From Acinetobacter sp. ANC 4204 (GTDB lineage Bacteria; Pseudomonadota; Gammaproteobacteria; Pseudomonadales; Moraxellaceae), in NCBI RefSeq assembly GCF_002135205.1, contig NZ_NEFZ01000010.1, positions 1-64,000 of the forward strand: 64,000 nt of DNA. Direction: 5' to 3'. The notes under the pieces were generated by a model. The model saw only the letters and a list, made by a program, of their open reading frames with translations, did no database searches and was not told the origin of the DNA. The position numbers were made by a program, and so were the translations under genes. This document shows, piece after piece, positions 55,530 to 64,000 of the stretch (its first letter is position 1; each line of letters opens with the position of its first letter).

Positions 55530-56319
55530 TCTTCATCATATGGACTTTATTTTCCAAACTAAATTGGGTACCTATTCGCTAGATGCTCAATGTGAAATGT
55601 TGGTCGAAACTGGCTATCAAGGCTTGACTGTTTCGGCATGGAGTCAGAAGTTAGATACGCTCGACCAAATTAAAACGCGTTGGGGGCTAGACGTTGGGGC
55701 CGTGTATCTTATTTATAGACAGGGCCTTGAGTCATTTGTCATCAATGCAGTGGAATCAATACAAGGTTGCCACAGTATTGAATTAGCACTGGACTCTGGC
55801 AAAGGGGTGACTGATCTAGATCGTAAGATTTTAGAGAAAATCCTACCGATCGCAGAACGACGTGGTATTGAGATTGTGCTTTATCCTCATGTTCGCTATG
55901 GCATGCAGACTACCTCTGAAGCCGTGCAACTGTGTAAAGCGTTTAATCATCCGAGTTTAGGCATTGTCTTTAATGGTTATCACTGGTACGCGAATCAAGA
56001 ACAGTTACTGGAAGAACGACTGCAAGCCGTCAGTCTATGGCTGAAACAGGTCAACATCGCGGGGTGCCGCTTATCACCATTAGGCTGGGGCGGTGTTGCA
56101 ACCATTGAGACTCTAGACGAAGGTGAGATGGATAACTTTGTCTTAATGGGAGCATTAAGACGTCTGGGATATCGTGGTCGTTATAGTGTCTTGGGCTGGG
56201 AAAGTATGGGTGGAGATGTCTTTGGTAATCTCGAGCGTTCTCAGAAAGCCTTCCGTTCTATGGAACAACGTCTGATTAAACATCCAGAATGGTCTGTTCT
56301 TGACTCATTGGCGTACTAG
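55522..56319 (+). CDS. Xylose-isomerase-like TIM-barrel protein, copy 1
   Basis: A 265-residue protein of the sugar-phosphate isomerase/epimerase (AP endonuclease 2) TIM-barrel superfamily. The ATG at 55522 has an AGGAGG site; the open frame upstream lies within the previous gene. The usual metal residues are changed: YPH at 121-123 and FNGYHW at 150-155 stand where Glu and Asp ligands are common, as in a distinct subfamily. It is followed 11 bases later by a paralogue. Function unknown. Confidence 0.82.
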   Translation: MHDLHHMDFIFQTKLGTYSLDAQCEMLVETGYQGLTVSAWSQKLDTLDQIKTRWGLDVGAVYLIYRQGLESFVINAVESIQGCHSIELALDSGKGVTDLDRKILEKILPIAERRGIEIVLYPHVRYGMQTTSEAVQLCKAFNHPSLGIVFNGYHWYANQEQLLEERLQAVSLWLKQVNIAGCRLSPLGWGGVATIETLDEGEMDNFVLMGALRRLGYRGRYSVLGWESMGGDVFGNLERSQKAFRSMEQRLIKHPEWSVLDSLAY

Positions 56320-56330
56320 TCGAGGAATAT

Positions 56331-57128
56331 ATGCTTCATAAAGTTCATGCACTCGACTCATTCTTCTATAACTCTATGGGTGTTTATCAATTCCAGTCAC
56401 AATGTGAAATGCTGTCAGAAATTGGTTTCGATGGCATTACTGTTTCTGCATGGGGAGGAACCCCGTTCACCAATCTGGACCTATTGCCGACTGTCAAAGA
56501 GCAATATGGTCTAGACATCGCAGGACTATATCTGGTTTTGCATGAAGGTCGGAATGACACCGTATTAAGGGAAATTATTGAAAGTGTTGAAGGGGTCGAG
56601 TTAATCGAATTGGCGGTGCAGACTTCAGTAAATGGGATGACTGGCATCTTGAAGACCATTGAATCTTATTTGCCTATTATTGAGCGTCGAGGTTTACGCC
56701 TTGCACTTTATCCGCATCTGAAACATGTTACCCAGACTACAAGTCAGGTGATCAAGATCTGTGAATACTTTAACCACCCTTTGTTAGGCGCTTCATTTAA
56801 TGGTTATCATTGGTTTGCGATACAAGAGGGAGATTTACAGAAAACGCTGAACAATATCCGTCCATGGTTGATGCAGGTGGTGCTTTCAGGCAGTGCCATG
56901 TCTCAATTAGGTTGGGGTGGCGTGGCGACAATGGAACCGCCAGATCGTGGTGAGTTGGATAATTTTGCTGTTGTAGCTGAGTTAAAGCAGATTGAATATA
57001 CGGGAAGTATTGGTGTATTGGGTTGGGATTATGCTGGTGATATTTATCCCAAACTGGAGCGTAGTTTGAAAAAAATGAAAGATATCTACCTGAAAGTAGA
57101 AAAACACCGAAATTGGACTTATATCTAA
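56331..57128 (+). CDS. Xylose-isomerase-like TIM-barrel protein, copy 2
   Basis: A 265-residue paralogue of the preceding gene, with the same motifs: QCEMLSEIGFDGITVSAWGG, YPH at 127-129, FNGYHW at 156-161 and LGWGGVATMEPPDRGE. Equal length and close spacing suggest tandem duplication followed by divergence, perhaps with the pair acting as a heterodimer. GAGGAA precedes the ATG. Function unknown; ring or chain isomerisation is plausible in a catabolic cluster. Confidence 0.82.
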   Translation: MLHKVHALDSFFYNSMGVYQFQSQCEMLSEIGFDGITVSAWGGTPFTNLDLLPTVKEQYGLDIAGLYLVLHEGRNDTVLREIIESVEGVELIELAVQTSVNGMTGILKTIESYLPIIERRGLRLALYPHLKHVTQTTSQVIKICEYFNHPLLGASFNGYHWFAIQEGDLQKTLNNIRPWLMQVVLSGSAMSQLGWGGVATMEPPDRGELDNFAVVAELKQIEYTGSIGVLGWDYAGDIYPKLERSLKKMKDIYLKVEKHRNWTYI

Positions 57129-57147
57129 AAAAAATCCTGTTGTAAAT

Positions 57148-57175
57148 AGCCACTATTTTTGTGGCTTTTCTTTTA
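57148..57175 (+). terminator. Terminator after TIM-barrel pair
   Basis: AGCCAC (57148-57153) pairs with GTGGCT (57161-57166), followed by TTTCTTTT. It ends the LLM/TIM-barrel operon. Confidence 0.75.
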
Positions 57176-57424
57176 GTTAATTATAGTGCAGTTTTCATCA
57201 ATATACTATCAACAAGTTAGATGGAGAAGAGCTGTCTTTAAGAATGTATTTTGGATAATTAAGGAGAGATGATCATTTTTTCCTAAAAAAGATAAATAAA
57301 ATCCAAGTTATAAGATCTTCTTTACATTATTTTAATGAGAATTCCTTATGGAGAGGAAGCAAGTGAGCAAAGCTCAATTGAATAAGAAATTTAAAACAAT
57401 GGATAGTGTTGAGGTAAGAAGGTT

Positions 57425-58192
57425 ATGAAAGTCGCAGTAGTAACAGGTGGAGCATCAGGTCTAGGTAAGGGTATTGCAGAGCGATTAGCTAAGGATGGTT
57501 TCAGCGTATTGATTTCTGACTTAAATCAAAACCTACTTGATCAAACTGAGCAAGAATTTTTGGATAAGGGTTATGCAATAAAACAATTTCAGGGGAATGT
57601 TTCAATTCAAAAAGATCAGAAAGCATTAGCACAAGTTGCTTTAGATGATTTTGGGAGAATTGATGTTTGGGTCAATAATGCTGGCGTGGAAAGCGTAGTA
57701 CCATTTTCAGATATCACACAAGAGCAACTAGAAAAAGTTTTTGCTATTGATGTTTTTAGTGTCGTTTATGGTACTCAAGCTGCTGCAGAAATAATGAAAA
57801 AACAAGATGGCATTGGCAAAATTATTAATGCATGTTCAATTGCCGGACATGAATCTTATGAAATGCTTGCAACTTATTGTGCTGCAAAACATGCAGTTCG
57901 TTCACTAACTGTAGCTGCTGCAAAAGAATATGCAAAATATAATATTCGAGTTAATTCATATTGCCCTGGCGTTGCTGCAACCTCGATGTGGGAGCGTGTA
58001 GATGCTGCAATGGCGAAAGAATATGGTTGGGAGTCTGGCGAGGCAATGCAAAAATTCTCAGCAGGTATTCTATGTGGGCGTACGCAAGAACCTGCCGATG
58101 TCGGTAATATTGTTTCTTTCTTAGCATCTAGTGATTCGGACTATATTACTGGTCAATCACTTATTATTGATGGCGGAATGGTATTCCGTTAA
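57425..58192 (+). CDS. SDR, acetoin-reductase-like (first of pair)
   Basis: A 255-residue SDR with TGGASGLGKGIA, NNAGVES, INACSIAGHES (Ser), YCAAKHAVRSLT (Tyr/Lys) and closing GQSLIIDGGMVFR. It closely resembles the acetoin reductase at 46946, so vicinal hydroxy-ketones or diols are likely substrates. In this cluster a cyclic diol or alcohol is plausible. A 26-codon frame overlaps its ATG as ATGA. Confidence 0.87.
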   Translation: MKVAVVTGGASGLGKGIAERLAKDGFSVLISDLNQNLLDQTEQEFLDKGYAIKQFQGNVSIQKDQKALAQVALDDFGRIDVWVNNAGVESVVPFSDITQEQLEKVFAIDVFSVVYGTQAAAEIMKKQDGIGKIINACSIAGHESYEMLATYCAAKHAVRSLTVAAAKEYAKYNIRVNSYCPGVAATSMWERVDAAMAKEYGWESGEAMQKFSAGILCGRTQEPADVGNIVSFLASSDSDYITGQSLIIDGGMVFR

Positions 58193-58218
58193 TCCATTTA
58201 CATTCTTTCATTTTTTAA

Positions 58219-59040
<822 letters not shown>

Positions 59041-59072
59041 AAAATTAACAATTTTTGTAGGGAAATTAACGC

Positions 59073-60185
59073 ATGGTAGCTTTATTCTCAGAATTTAAAT
59101 TAAAAGACATTACCTTAAAAAATCGCATAGCGGTGCCACCTATGTGTCAATACAATGCAATTGATGGTTTGGCTAATGACTGGCATTTAACTCACTATTC
59201 AGAGCTTGCTAGAGGCGGATCTGGGCTTGTGATTGTTGAAGCTACAGGAGTTTCTCCTGAAGGCCGAATTACACCAGGATGTCTAGGTCTATGGAATGAC
59301 TCTCAAGCTCAAGAGTTAAGTAAGGTTGCGGCCACAATAAAAAAATCTGGAGCTGTTCCAGGCATACAAATTGCACATGCAGGTAGAAAAGCAAGTGCCA
59401 ATAAACCATGGGAAGGAGATGACCACCTTCCAGAAGATCATGCTGAAGCTTGGCAAATAATAGGACCATCTTCTATTGCTTTTGGTAAAAATTTACCTCG
59501 CATCCCAAAAGAAATGAATCTCGAAGATATTTCTCGTGTTCAACAAAACTTTGTTGATGCTGCCAAAAGGGCTTTAGATGCAGGTTTTGAATGGTTAGAA
59601 CTTCATTTTGCGCATGGTTATCTAGCGCAAAGTTTTTTTTCAAAGCACTCTAATTACCGCCAAGATCGATATGGTCAAAATTTAGATGGGAGAAGTCGTT
59701 TCCTTCTTGAGACTATGGCGAAGGTGCGTCAAGTTTGGCCTGAGCATTTACCCTTAACTGCCCGTTTTGGAGTGTTGGAATATGATGGCCAAGATGAAGA
59801 GACGCTGCAGGAGTCTATCCAATTGGTTAAGCGCTTTAAACAAGAAGGTCTAGATCTATTAAATGTGAGTATGGGTTTTAGCATTCCTGTAACGACAACA
59901 CCTTGGTCTGAGCAAGGATTTATGGCGCCTATTTCAAAACGAATACAACAAGAAACAGGTATTAAAGTTGCTTCATCTTGGTGTATTGATCAAGCTGAGG
60001 TAGCGAACAGTGTGATTGAAAATAATCAATTAGATTTGGTTATGATTGGCCGTGCAATGCTTGCAAATCCGCATTATCCCTATACTTTGGCTAAACAGTT
60101 GAACTTAGAAAACCCTTCATGGGTCTTACCTGCACCTTATGCTCATTGGCTCAGTCGTTATCAATTAGGAAGATTTACTGATTAA
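59073..60185 (+). CDS. Old Yellow Enzyme-family NADH:flavin oxidoreductase (ene-reductase)
   Basis: A 370-residue FMN enzyme of the YqjM/XenA class. AVPPMCQYNAIDGLANDWH holds the class-typical cysteine, LELHFAHGYLAQSFFS the substrate-binding histidine pair region, and MIGRAMLANPHYPY the FMN phosphate end. It reduces activated C=C bonds, typically in cyclic enones, with NAD(P)H. Next to a cyclohexanone monooxygenase it would saturate an unsaturated cyclic ketone before ring oxidation. Confidence 0.88.
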   Translation: MVALFSEFKLKDITLKNRIAVPPMCQYNAIDGLANDWHLTHYSELARGGSGLVIVEATGVSPEGRITPGCLGLWNDSQAQELSKVAATIKKSGAVPGIQIAHAGRKASANKPWEGDDHLPEDHAEAWQIIGPSSIAFGKNLPRIPKEMNLEDISRVQQNFVDAAKRALDAGFEWLELHFAHGYLAQSFFSKHSNYRQDRYGQNLDGRSRFLLETMAKVRQVWPEHLPLTARFGVLEYDGQDEETLQESIQLVKRFKQEGLDLLNVSMGFSIPVTTTPWSEQGFMAPISKRIQQETGIKVASSWCIDQAEVANSVIENNQLDLVMIGRAMLANPHYPYTLAKQLNLENPSWVLPAPYAHWLSRYQLGRFTD

Positions 60186-60293
60186 TAGCTTTGGTTTCAA
60201 AAAGCTCTATTAATTTTCATGACAGCAATAGGGATTACTTTTATCTAATTAACTTAAGATAAATTTTTAAAAACTTGATTTTAAATTTTGTGA

Positions 60294-60320
60294 ATGCATG
60301 TGGTCTTGGATCACATGTAT
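60294..60320. promoter_or_regulatory. Imperfect palindrome before gldA
   Basis: ATGCATGTG (60294-60302) and CACATGTAT (60312-60320) match at 8 of 9 paired positions in the 216-bp gap before the GldA-type gene. It may be an operator or a weak terminator. Confidence 0.35.
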
Positions 60321-60401
60321 GGGTTAGTTATTTTCTAAAAATGACTCGTTTTATTTATTGACGTCATTATTTAAACATATCTCAAAGGAAAAGGAATATC
60401 C

Positions 60402-61529
60402 GTGAACATTACAAAAGCAATTGCATCACCATCTAAATTTTTGGTCCAAACAGACTTATTAAAAGAACTTGGCACGCATGGTAAGGTTTTCGGTAAAAAT
60501 GCATATTTAATTTGTGATTCATTCATTGTAGAGCAGGTAAAACAAAAAGCTATACCTAGTTTTATTGGCAATACAAGTGCTCAAATAGGAGTCTTTGGTG
60601 GTCAATGCTCAGATACTGAAATTGAAAAGCATAAGATAGCGGCTTTAGATTTTGATTATATCGTGGGTATCGGTGGTGGTAAAACACTAGATACGGCTAA
60701 AGCCACTGCTCATTATTTAGTTAAACCGGTTTTAATTTTACCAACATTGGCTTCTACTGATGCGCCATGTACAGCAATATCCGTTATCTATAATGATGAT
60801 GATACTTTCAATAGATATTTATTTTTATCAAAGAATCCAGATGTGGTCCTAGCAGATACACAGATTTTGGCTGAAGAGCCTGTGCGTTTTTTTGCTGCTG
60901 GAGTAGGAGATGGATTGGCGACATATTTTGAAGCTAGAGCTTGTTATAAAGCTCAAAAAGATAATTTGATTTTAGGTCAACATGGCTCAATGCTTAAGCC
61001 CTCACTTATAGGTTTTACAATTGCAAAAACATGTTATGAAACAATTAAGTTACATGCAGCACAAGCAGTGTATGCGGTTAAAAATAAAGTAGTTACACCT
61101 GCTTTAGAACATACTATTGAAGCCACGATTTATATGTCAGCAGTTGGTGCCGAGTCTGGAGGGTGTGCAGCAGCTCATGCTATCCACAACGGAATGACGG
61201 TTGTTGATGATTTACATGGCGCACAACATGGTGAAAAAGTCCTATTTGGATTATTTACTCAGCTCGTCATGGAAGCTGTACCGAAACATGAGTTTCAAGA
61301 GGTGATTGATATTGCTATAGCTGTAGGCTTGCCATTGACACTTGAAGACCTTGGATTAAAAGAATTCAGAGAAAATGAATGGCGTAAGGTTGCTGAAATT
61401 GCATGTGATTCCAATGATACGATGCATAACATGCCATTTACAGTCACACCTGAGATGGTTTACAGCGCGATTGTAGCAACTAACGCTATGCTAAATGATT
61501 ATAAAGAAAAACATTATATTCATTCGTAA
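60402..61529 (+). CDS. gldA: Glycerol-dehydrogenase-family (GldA) vicinal-diol dehydrogenase
   Basis: A 375-residue group III metal-dependent alcohol dehydrogenase starting at GTG (60402) after AAAGGAAAAGGA. NAD-binding GIGGGKTLDTAKATA, LPTLASTDAPCTAISV and the metal-site segments FAAGVGDGLATYFEA (Asp), AAAHAIHNGM (His) and HGAQHGEKV (His) are visible. GldA enzymes oxidise glycerol and other vicinal diols at low specificity. Here its cluster suggests a cyclic or branched diol or hydroxy-ketone rather than glycerol. Confidence 0.88.
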   Translation: MNITKAIASPSKFLVQTDLLKELGTHGKVFGKNAYLICDSFIVEQVKQKAIPSFIGNTSAQIGVFGGQCSDTEIEKHKIAALDFDYIVGIGGGKTLDTAKATAHYLVKPVLILPTLASTDAPCTAISVIYNDDDTFNRYLFLSKNPDVVLADTQILAEEPVRFFAAGVGDGLATYFEARACYKAQKDNLILGQHGSMLKPSLIGFTIAKTCYETIKLHAAQAVYAVKNKVVTPALEHTIEATIYMSAVGAESGGCAAAHAIHNGMTVVDDLHGAQHGEKVLFGLFTQLVMEAVPKHEFQEVIDIAIAVGLPLTLEDLGLKEFRENEWRKVAEIACDSNDTMHNMPFTVTPEMVYSAIVATNAMLNDYKEKHYIHS

Positions 61530-61608
61530 ATAAATCAATGCCTATTCTTAGTAGTTATTGAAAATATTAGTCTCTGAATCGAAGTATTTTAACTAAAATG
61601 GATTTTAT

Positions 61609-62472
61609 ATGGTCACTCATAACTTTAAAAACTTAAAGGTTGTTCTATACACATCAGCTTTATTTAGTATTAGCTCATCAATTTTTGCTGCAGGTGTAAG
61701 TGCGGATCCTGGGGATTATAAAGCCCTTCCTGCGGGTACGAATTTAGCAGTTGCATATTATCAACATTTAACGGCTGATGATGTCTATTCGAATAATAAT
61801 AAAGTTGTCGATGATTTAGGATTAACTCTGGATTTAGGCATGCTTCGTTATGTTAGGTATATGGAAATTGGAGGATTACTTATGGATCCTCAGATTGTTT
61901 TACCTTTTGCCAAGCAACAAAATTCATTAGATAGTTCAGAAAACAGCGGAATTGGTGATTTATTGGTTGGAGGGGTTGCCTGGCCTTATCATAATGAGGA
62001 GTTGGGTAGATATTTTGCATTGGGTGGCTTTCTTTCCATTCCGACAGGTTCGCATAAAGAAGATAATTTCGCAATCAGTAATGATCGCTTCCAGTACAAT
62101 TTTCAAACTGGATACCAACATGCATTAAACCCAAATATAGTTCTTGAAGGAATTGCTCAAATTGAACTTTATAGTGATAAAGATAAAAGTGGAATGGAAA
62201 AAGAAACATTTTATCAAACTGATTTATCAGCAATTTACAAGTTTAATAGTGAAACAAGTCTTGCAATTACATGGAGAAGGGTTGATGGTGGACGGGAGTT
62301 CTTAGGAAATGAAACAATGCTAGAGAGTGAGCAAAAAAATATACTGCTCTTGTCTGGAGCAACTAATATTGCAAAAAATACTCAATTGTTACTTCAATGG
62401 CGCCAAGATTTTGATGTAAAAGACGGTGCAGAAATCTCAGGTATTCAGAGTAGATTAGTTTTTGCTTTTTAA
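61609..62472 (+). CDS. Outer-membrane channel, phenol_MetA_deg-like
   Basis: A 287-residue protein with a signal peptide (about 1-27, ending SSIFAAG), then a beta-barrel pattern and a final phenylalanine (LVFAF). ALPAGTNLAVAYYQHL at the mature N-terminus and GFLSIPTGSH match the family of porin-like proteins found in phenol and other aromatic degradation clusters. It probably lets the substrate of the cluster cross the outer membrane. Confidence 0.8.
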   Translation: MVTHNFKNLKVVLYTSALFSISSSIFAAGVSADPGDYKALPAGTNLAVAYYQHLTADDVYSNNNKVVDDLGLTLDLGMLRYVRYMEIGGLLMDPQIVLPFAKQQNSLDSSENSGIGDLLVGGVAWPYHNEELGRYFALGGFLSIPTGSHKEDNFAISNDRFQYNFQTGYQHALNPNIVLEGIAQIELYSDKDKSGMEKETFYQTDLSAIYKFNSETSLAITWRRVDGGREFLGNETMLESEQKNILLLSGATNIAKNTQLLLQWRQDFDVKDGAEISGIQSRLVFAF

Positions 62473-62489
62473 AACACAACGAGTATAAA

Positions 62490-62520
62490 TACAAATAGTG
62501 AATTAATTTCACTATTTGTA
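62490..62520 (+). terminator. Hairpin after outer-membrane channel gene
   Basis: TACAAATAGTGAA (62490-62502) pairs perfectly with TTCACTATTTGTA (62508-62520), a 13-bp stem. It separates the channel gene from the monooxygenase gene. Confidence 0.75.
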
Positions 62521-62737
62521 TATTACATATAGTTAAAAAATAATTTCAACAAGTATTTAAATTAATGATTTTTAAATAATTTTTAATTTTCACATACATG
62601 ATCATTTTGTCCAATTTATTCTAAGTTTTATCCAATCCTACAGAAATATAATTTGCGATCCTAGCAGACATGAAGAATCTGTGACCTAAATTTAATTGTT
62701 TTAAGATTCTCTTTTTATAGAAATATGGAGATAAAAA

Positions 62738-64000
62738 ATGTCAATGACTGATATGAACTATGATGCGATAGTAATTGGAACTGGTTTTGGTGGGTTGTAT
62801 GCAATCAAAAAGTTACGTGATGAACTAAACTTAAGTGTTCGTGCTTTTGATAAAGCCACAGAAGTGGGTGGAACCTGGTTTTGGAATAAATATCCTGGTG
62901 CATTATCAGATTCAGAAACTCATTTATATCGTTACTGCTGGGAAAAAGAGTTACTGCAAGAATTTGATATTAAAAATAAATACATTAACGGTCCCGATGT
63001 TTTTAATTATTTAAAAGCAGTCGCTGACAAGCACGACCTTAGAAAAAATATTGAGTTTAATACTGGTATTAATTCAGCACATTTTGATGAGCTAAATAAT
63101 CAATGGGTCGTAACTACCGATAAAGGAGATGTTTTTAGATCCCGTTTTCTAGTCACTGCTCTAGGTCTTTTATCTGCACCTAATCTGCCTAAGATTAAAG
63201 GAATCGAAAATTTTAAAGGGGAGCTTTATCATACTAGTCGCTGGCCTGAGCATGTTGATGTTTCTGAAAAGCGTGTAGCTGTGATTGGTACAGGTTCTAC
63301 AGGTGTACAGGTTATTACTTCAATTGCACCCAAAGTTAAACATTTGACAGTTTTACAACGTTCGGCACAATATACAGTGCCTATTGGTAATAGCCAGTTA
63401 TCAGAGCAAGAAGTAAAAAATATCCGTGATAACTATGAACAAATTTGGGATCAGGTTTGGAATTCAGCCCTTGGTTTTGGCTTAAATGAGACAGATCGTC
63501 CTACCTTTAGTGTGACTCCTGAGGAGCGTAAAGCTATCTTTGAGGATGCATGGCAAAAAGGTGGCGGTTTCCGATTTATGTTTGAAACTTTTGGTGATAT
63601 TGCGACCAATATGGATGCCAATATTGAGGCTCAAAACTTTGTTAAAAACAAAATTACTGAAATTGTAAAAGATCCTGAAACTGCACAAAAATTAATGCCT
63701 AAAGATTTATATGCTAAACGTCCTTTATGTGACAGTGGGTACTATGCGGTCTTTAACAGAGAGAATGTAACACTTGAAGATGTAAAATCTAATCCAATTC
63801 AGGAGATCACTGAAAAAGGTGTATTACTGACTGATGGGAAATTCATAGAGTTGGATATGCTTATTTGTGCAACTGGATTTGATGCAGTAGATGGGAATTA
63901 TATTCGAATGGATATCCGTGGTAGAAACGGGTTAGAAATGAAAGATTACTGGAAAGAAGGACCTTCAAGCTACTTAGGTGTTACAGTAGCAAATTATCCA
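62738..64000 (+). CDS. chnB: Cyclohexanone monooxygenase (Baeyer-Villiger), 3' end outside window
   Basis: The first 421 residues of a flavin monooxygenase that inserts oxygen next to a ring carbonyl to form a lactone, using NADPH and oxygen. Visible are GTGFGG at 14-19 (FAD), the Baeyer-Villiger fingerprint FKGELYHTSRW at 159-169 (FxGxxxHxxxW), VIGTGSTGVQ (NADP) and ICATGFDAVDGNY. From memory it is very close over its length to the enzyme of Acinetobacter NCIMB 9871 (543 residues), so about 120 residues lie beyond base 64000. An ATGGAG site precedes the ATG. Confidence 0.93.
   Translation, partial: MSMTDMNYDAIVIGTGFGGLYAIKKLRDELNLSVRAFDKATEVGGTWFWNKYPGALSDSETHLYRYCWEKELLQEFDIKNKYINGPDVFNYLKAVADKHDLRKNIEFNTGINSAHFDELNNQWVVTTDKGDVFRSRFLVTALGLLSAPNLPKIKGIENFKGELYHTSRWPEHVDVSEKRVAVIGTGSTGVQVITSIAPKVKHLTVLQRSAQYTVPIGNSQLSEQEVKNIRDNYEQIWDQVWNSALGFGLNETDRPTFSVTPEERKAIFEDAWQKGGGFRFMFETFGDIATNMDANIEAQNFVKNKITEIVKDPETAQKLMPKDLYAKRPLCDSGYYAVFNRENVTLEDVKSNPIQEITEKGVLLTDGKFIELDMLICATGFDAVDGNYIRMDIRGRNGLEMKDYWKEGPSSYLGVTVANYP

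Noticed and set aside
57425..58192. SDR called as ChnA cyclohexanol dehydrogenase
   Set aside because: Its motifs are closer to acetoin reductase than to ChnA as I remember it, so I did not assign the symbol.

Overview
The window looks like an Acinetobacter chromosome. It is AT-rich, its proteins match Acinetobacter families I recognise, and it carries an acetoin operon plus a cyclohexanone monooxygenase very like the one known from Acinetobacter. This placement rests on recognition, not on a search. I saw no rRNA, tRNA, CRISPR array or complete insertion sequence.

Layout. 1-2650: the end of an IS30-type transposase abuts a truncated alpha/beta hydrolase, next to azlCD (branched-chain amino acid export) and a divergent LysR gene. 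2850-13500: a carboxymuconolactone decarboxylase-like pseudogene, a BASS transporter, two AraC regulators, a FadL-type porin and a minus-strand group of metallo-beta-lactamase (MBL) fold hydrolases, quinone oxidoreductase, VOC, SCP2 and SnoaL-like proteins. This looks like uptake and catabolism of an unknown lipophilic substrate. 13700-19800: a TetR gene with reductases, a frameshifted metallophosphoesterase, a DUF2147 protein and a lactonase-like MBL enzyme. 19900-26600: amino-acid permease with homocysteine S-methyltransferase, a TonB receptor with an STN domain, and a periplasmic asparaginase. 26666-31790: an AraC regulator divergent from a 1336-residue ferredoxin / ferredoxin-NADP reductase / molybdopterin oxidoreductase fusion. 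32000-39100: SDR, TetR, then a flavin monooxygenase, MFS and TonB receptor cassette that could import and oxidise one compound.

39300-48900: acetoin and 2,3-butanediol catabolism. The order is a GAF/winged-helix regulator and a dedicated lipoyl synthase on the minus strand, then acoA, acoB, acoC (with two E3-binding domains), lpd, acetoin reductase and butanediol dehydrogenase on the plus strand. 49700-53350: an EmrAB-type efflux pair with a divergent LysR gene.

53455-64000 is a catabolic cluster: LysR, luciferase-like oxidoreductase, two tandem TIM-barrel proteins, two acetoin-reductase-like SDRs, an Old Yellow Enzyme, a GldA-type dehydrogenase, an outer-membrane channel and a cyclohexanone monooxygenase cut by the window end. 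The enzyme set suggests degradation of a cyclic ketone, enone or vicinal diol. Together with the molybdopterin fusion this is the most unusual content. Several upstream regions share GTGCCAA half-sites about 21-22 bp apart, which suggests one AraC-type regulon linking scattered genes.
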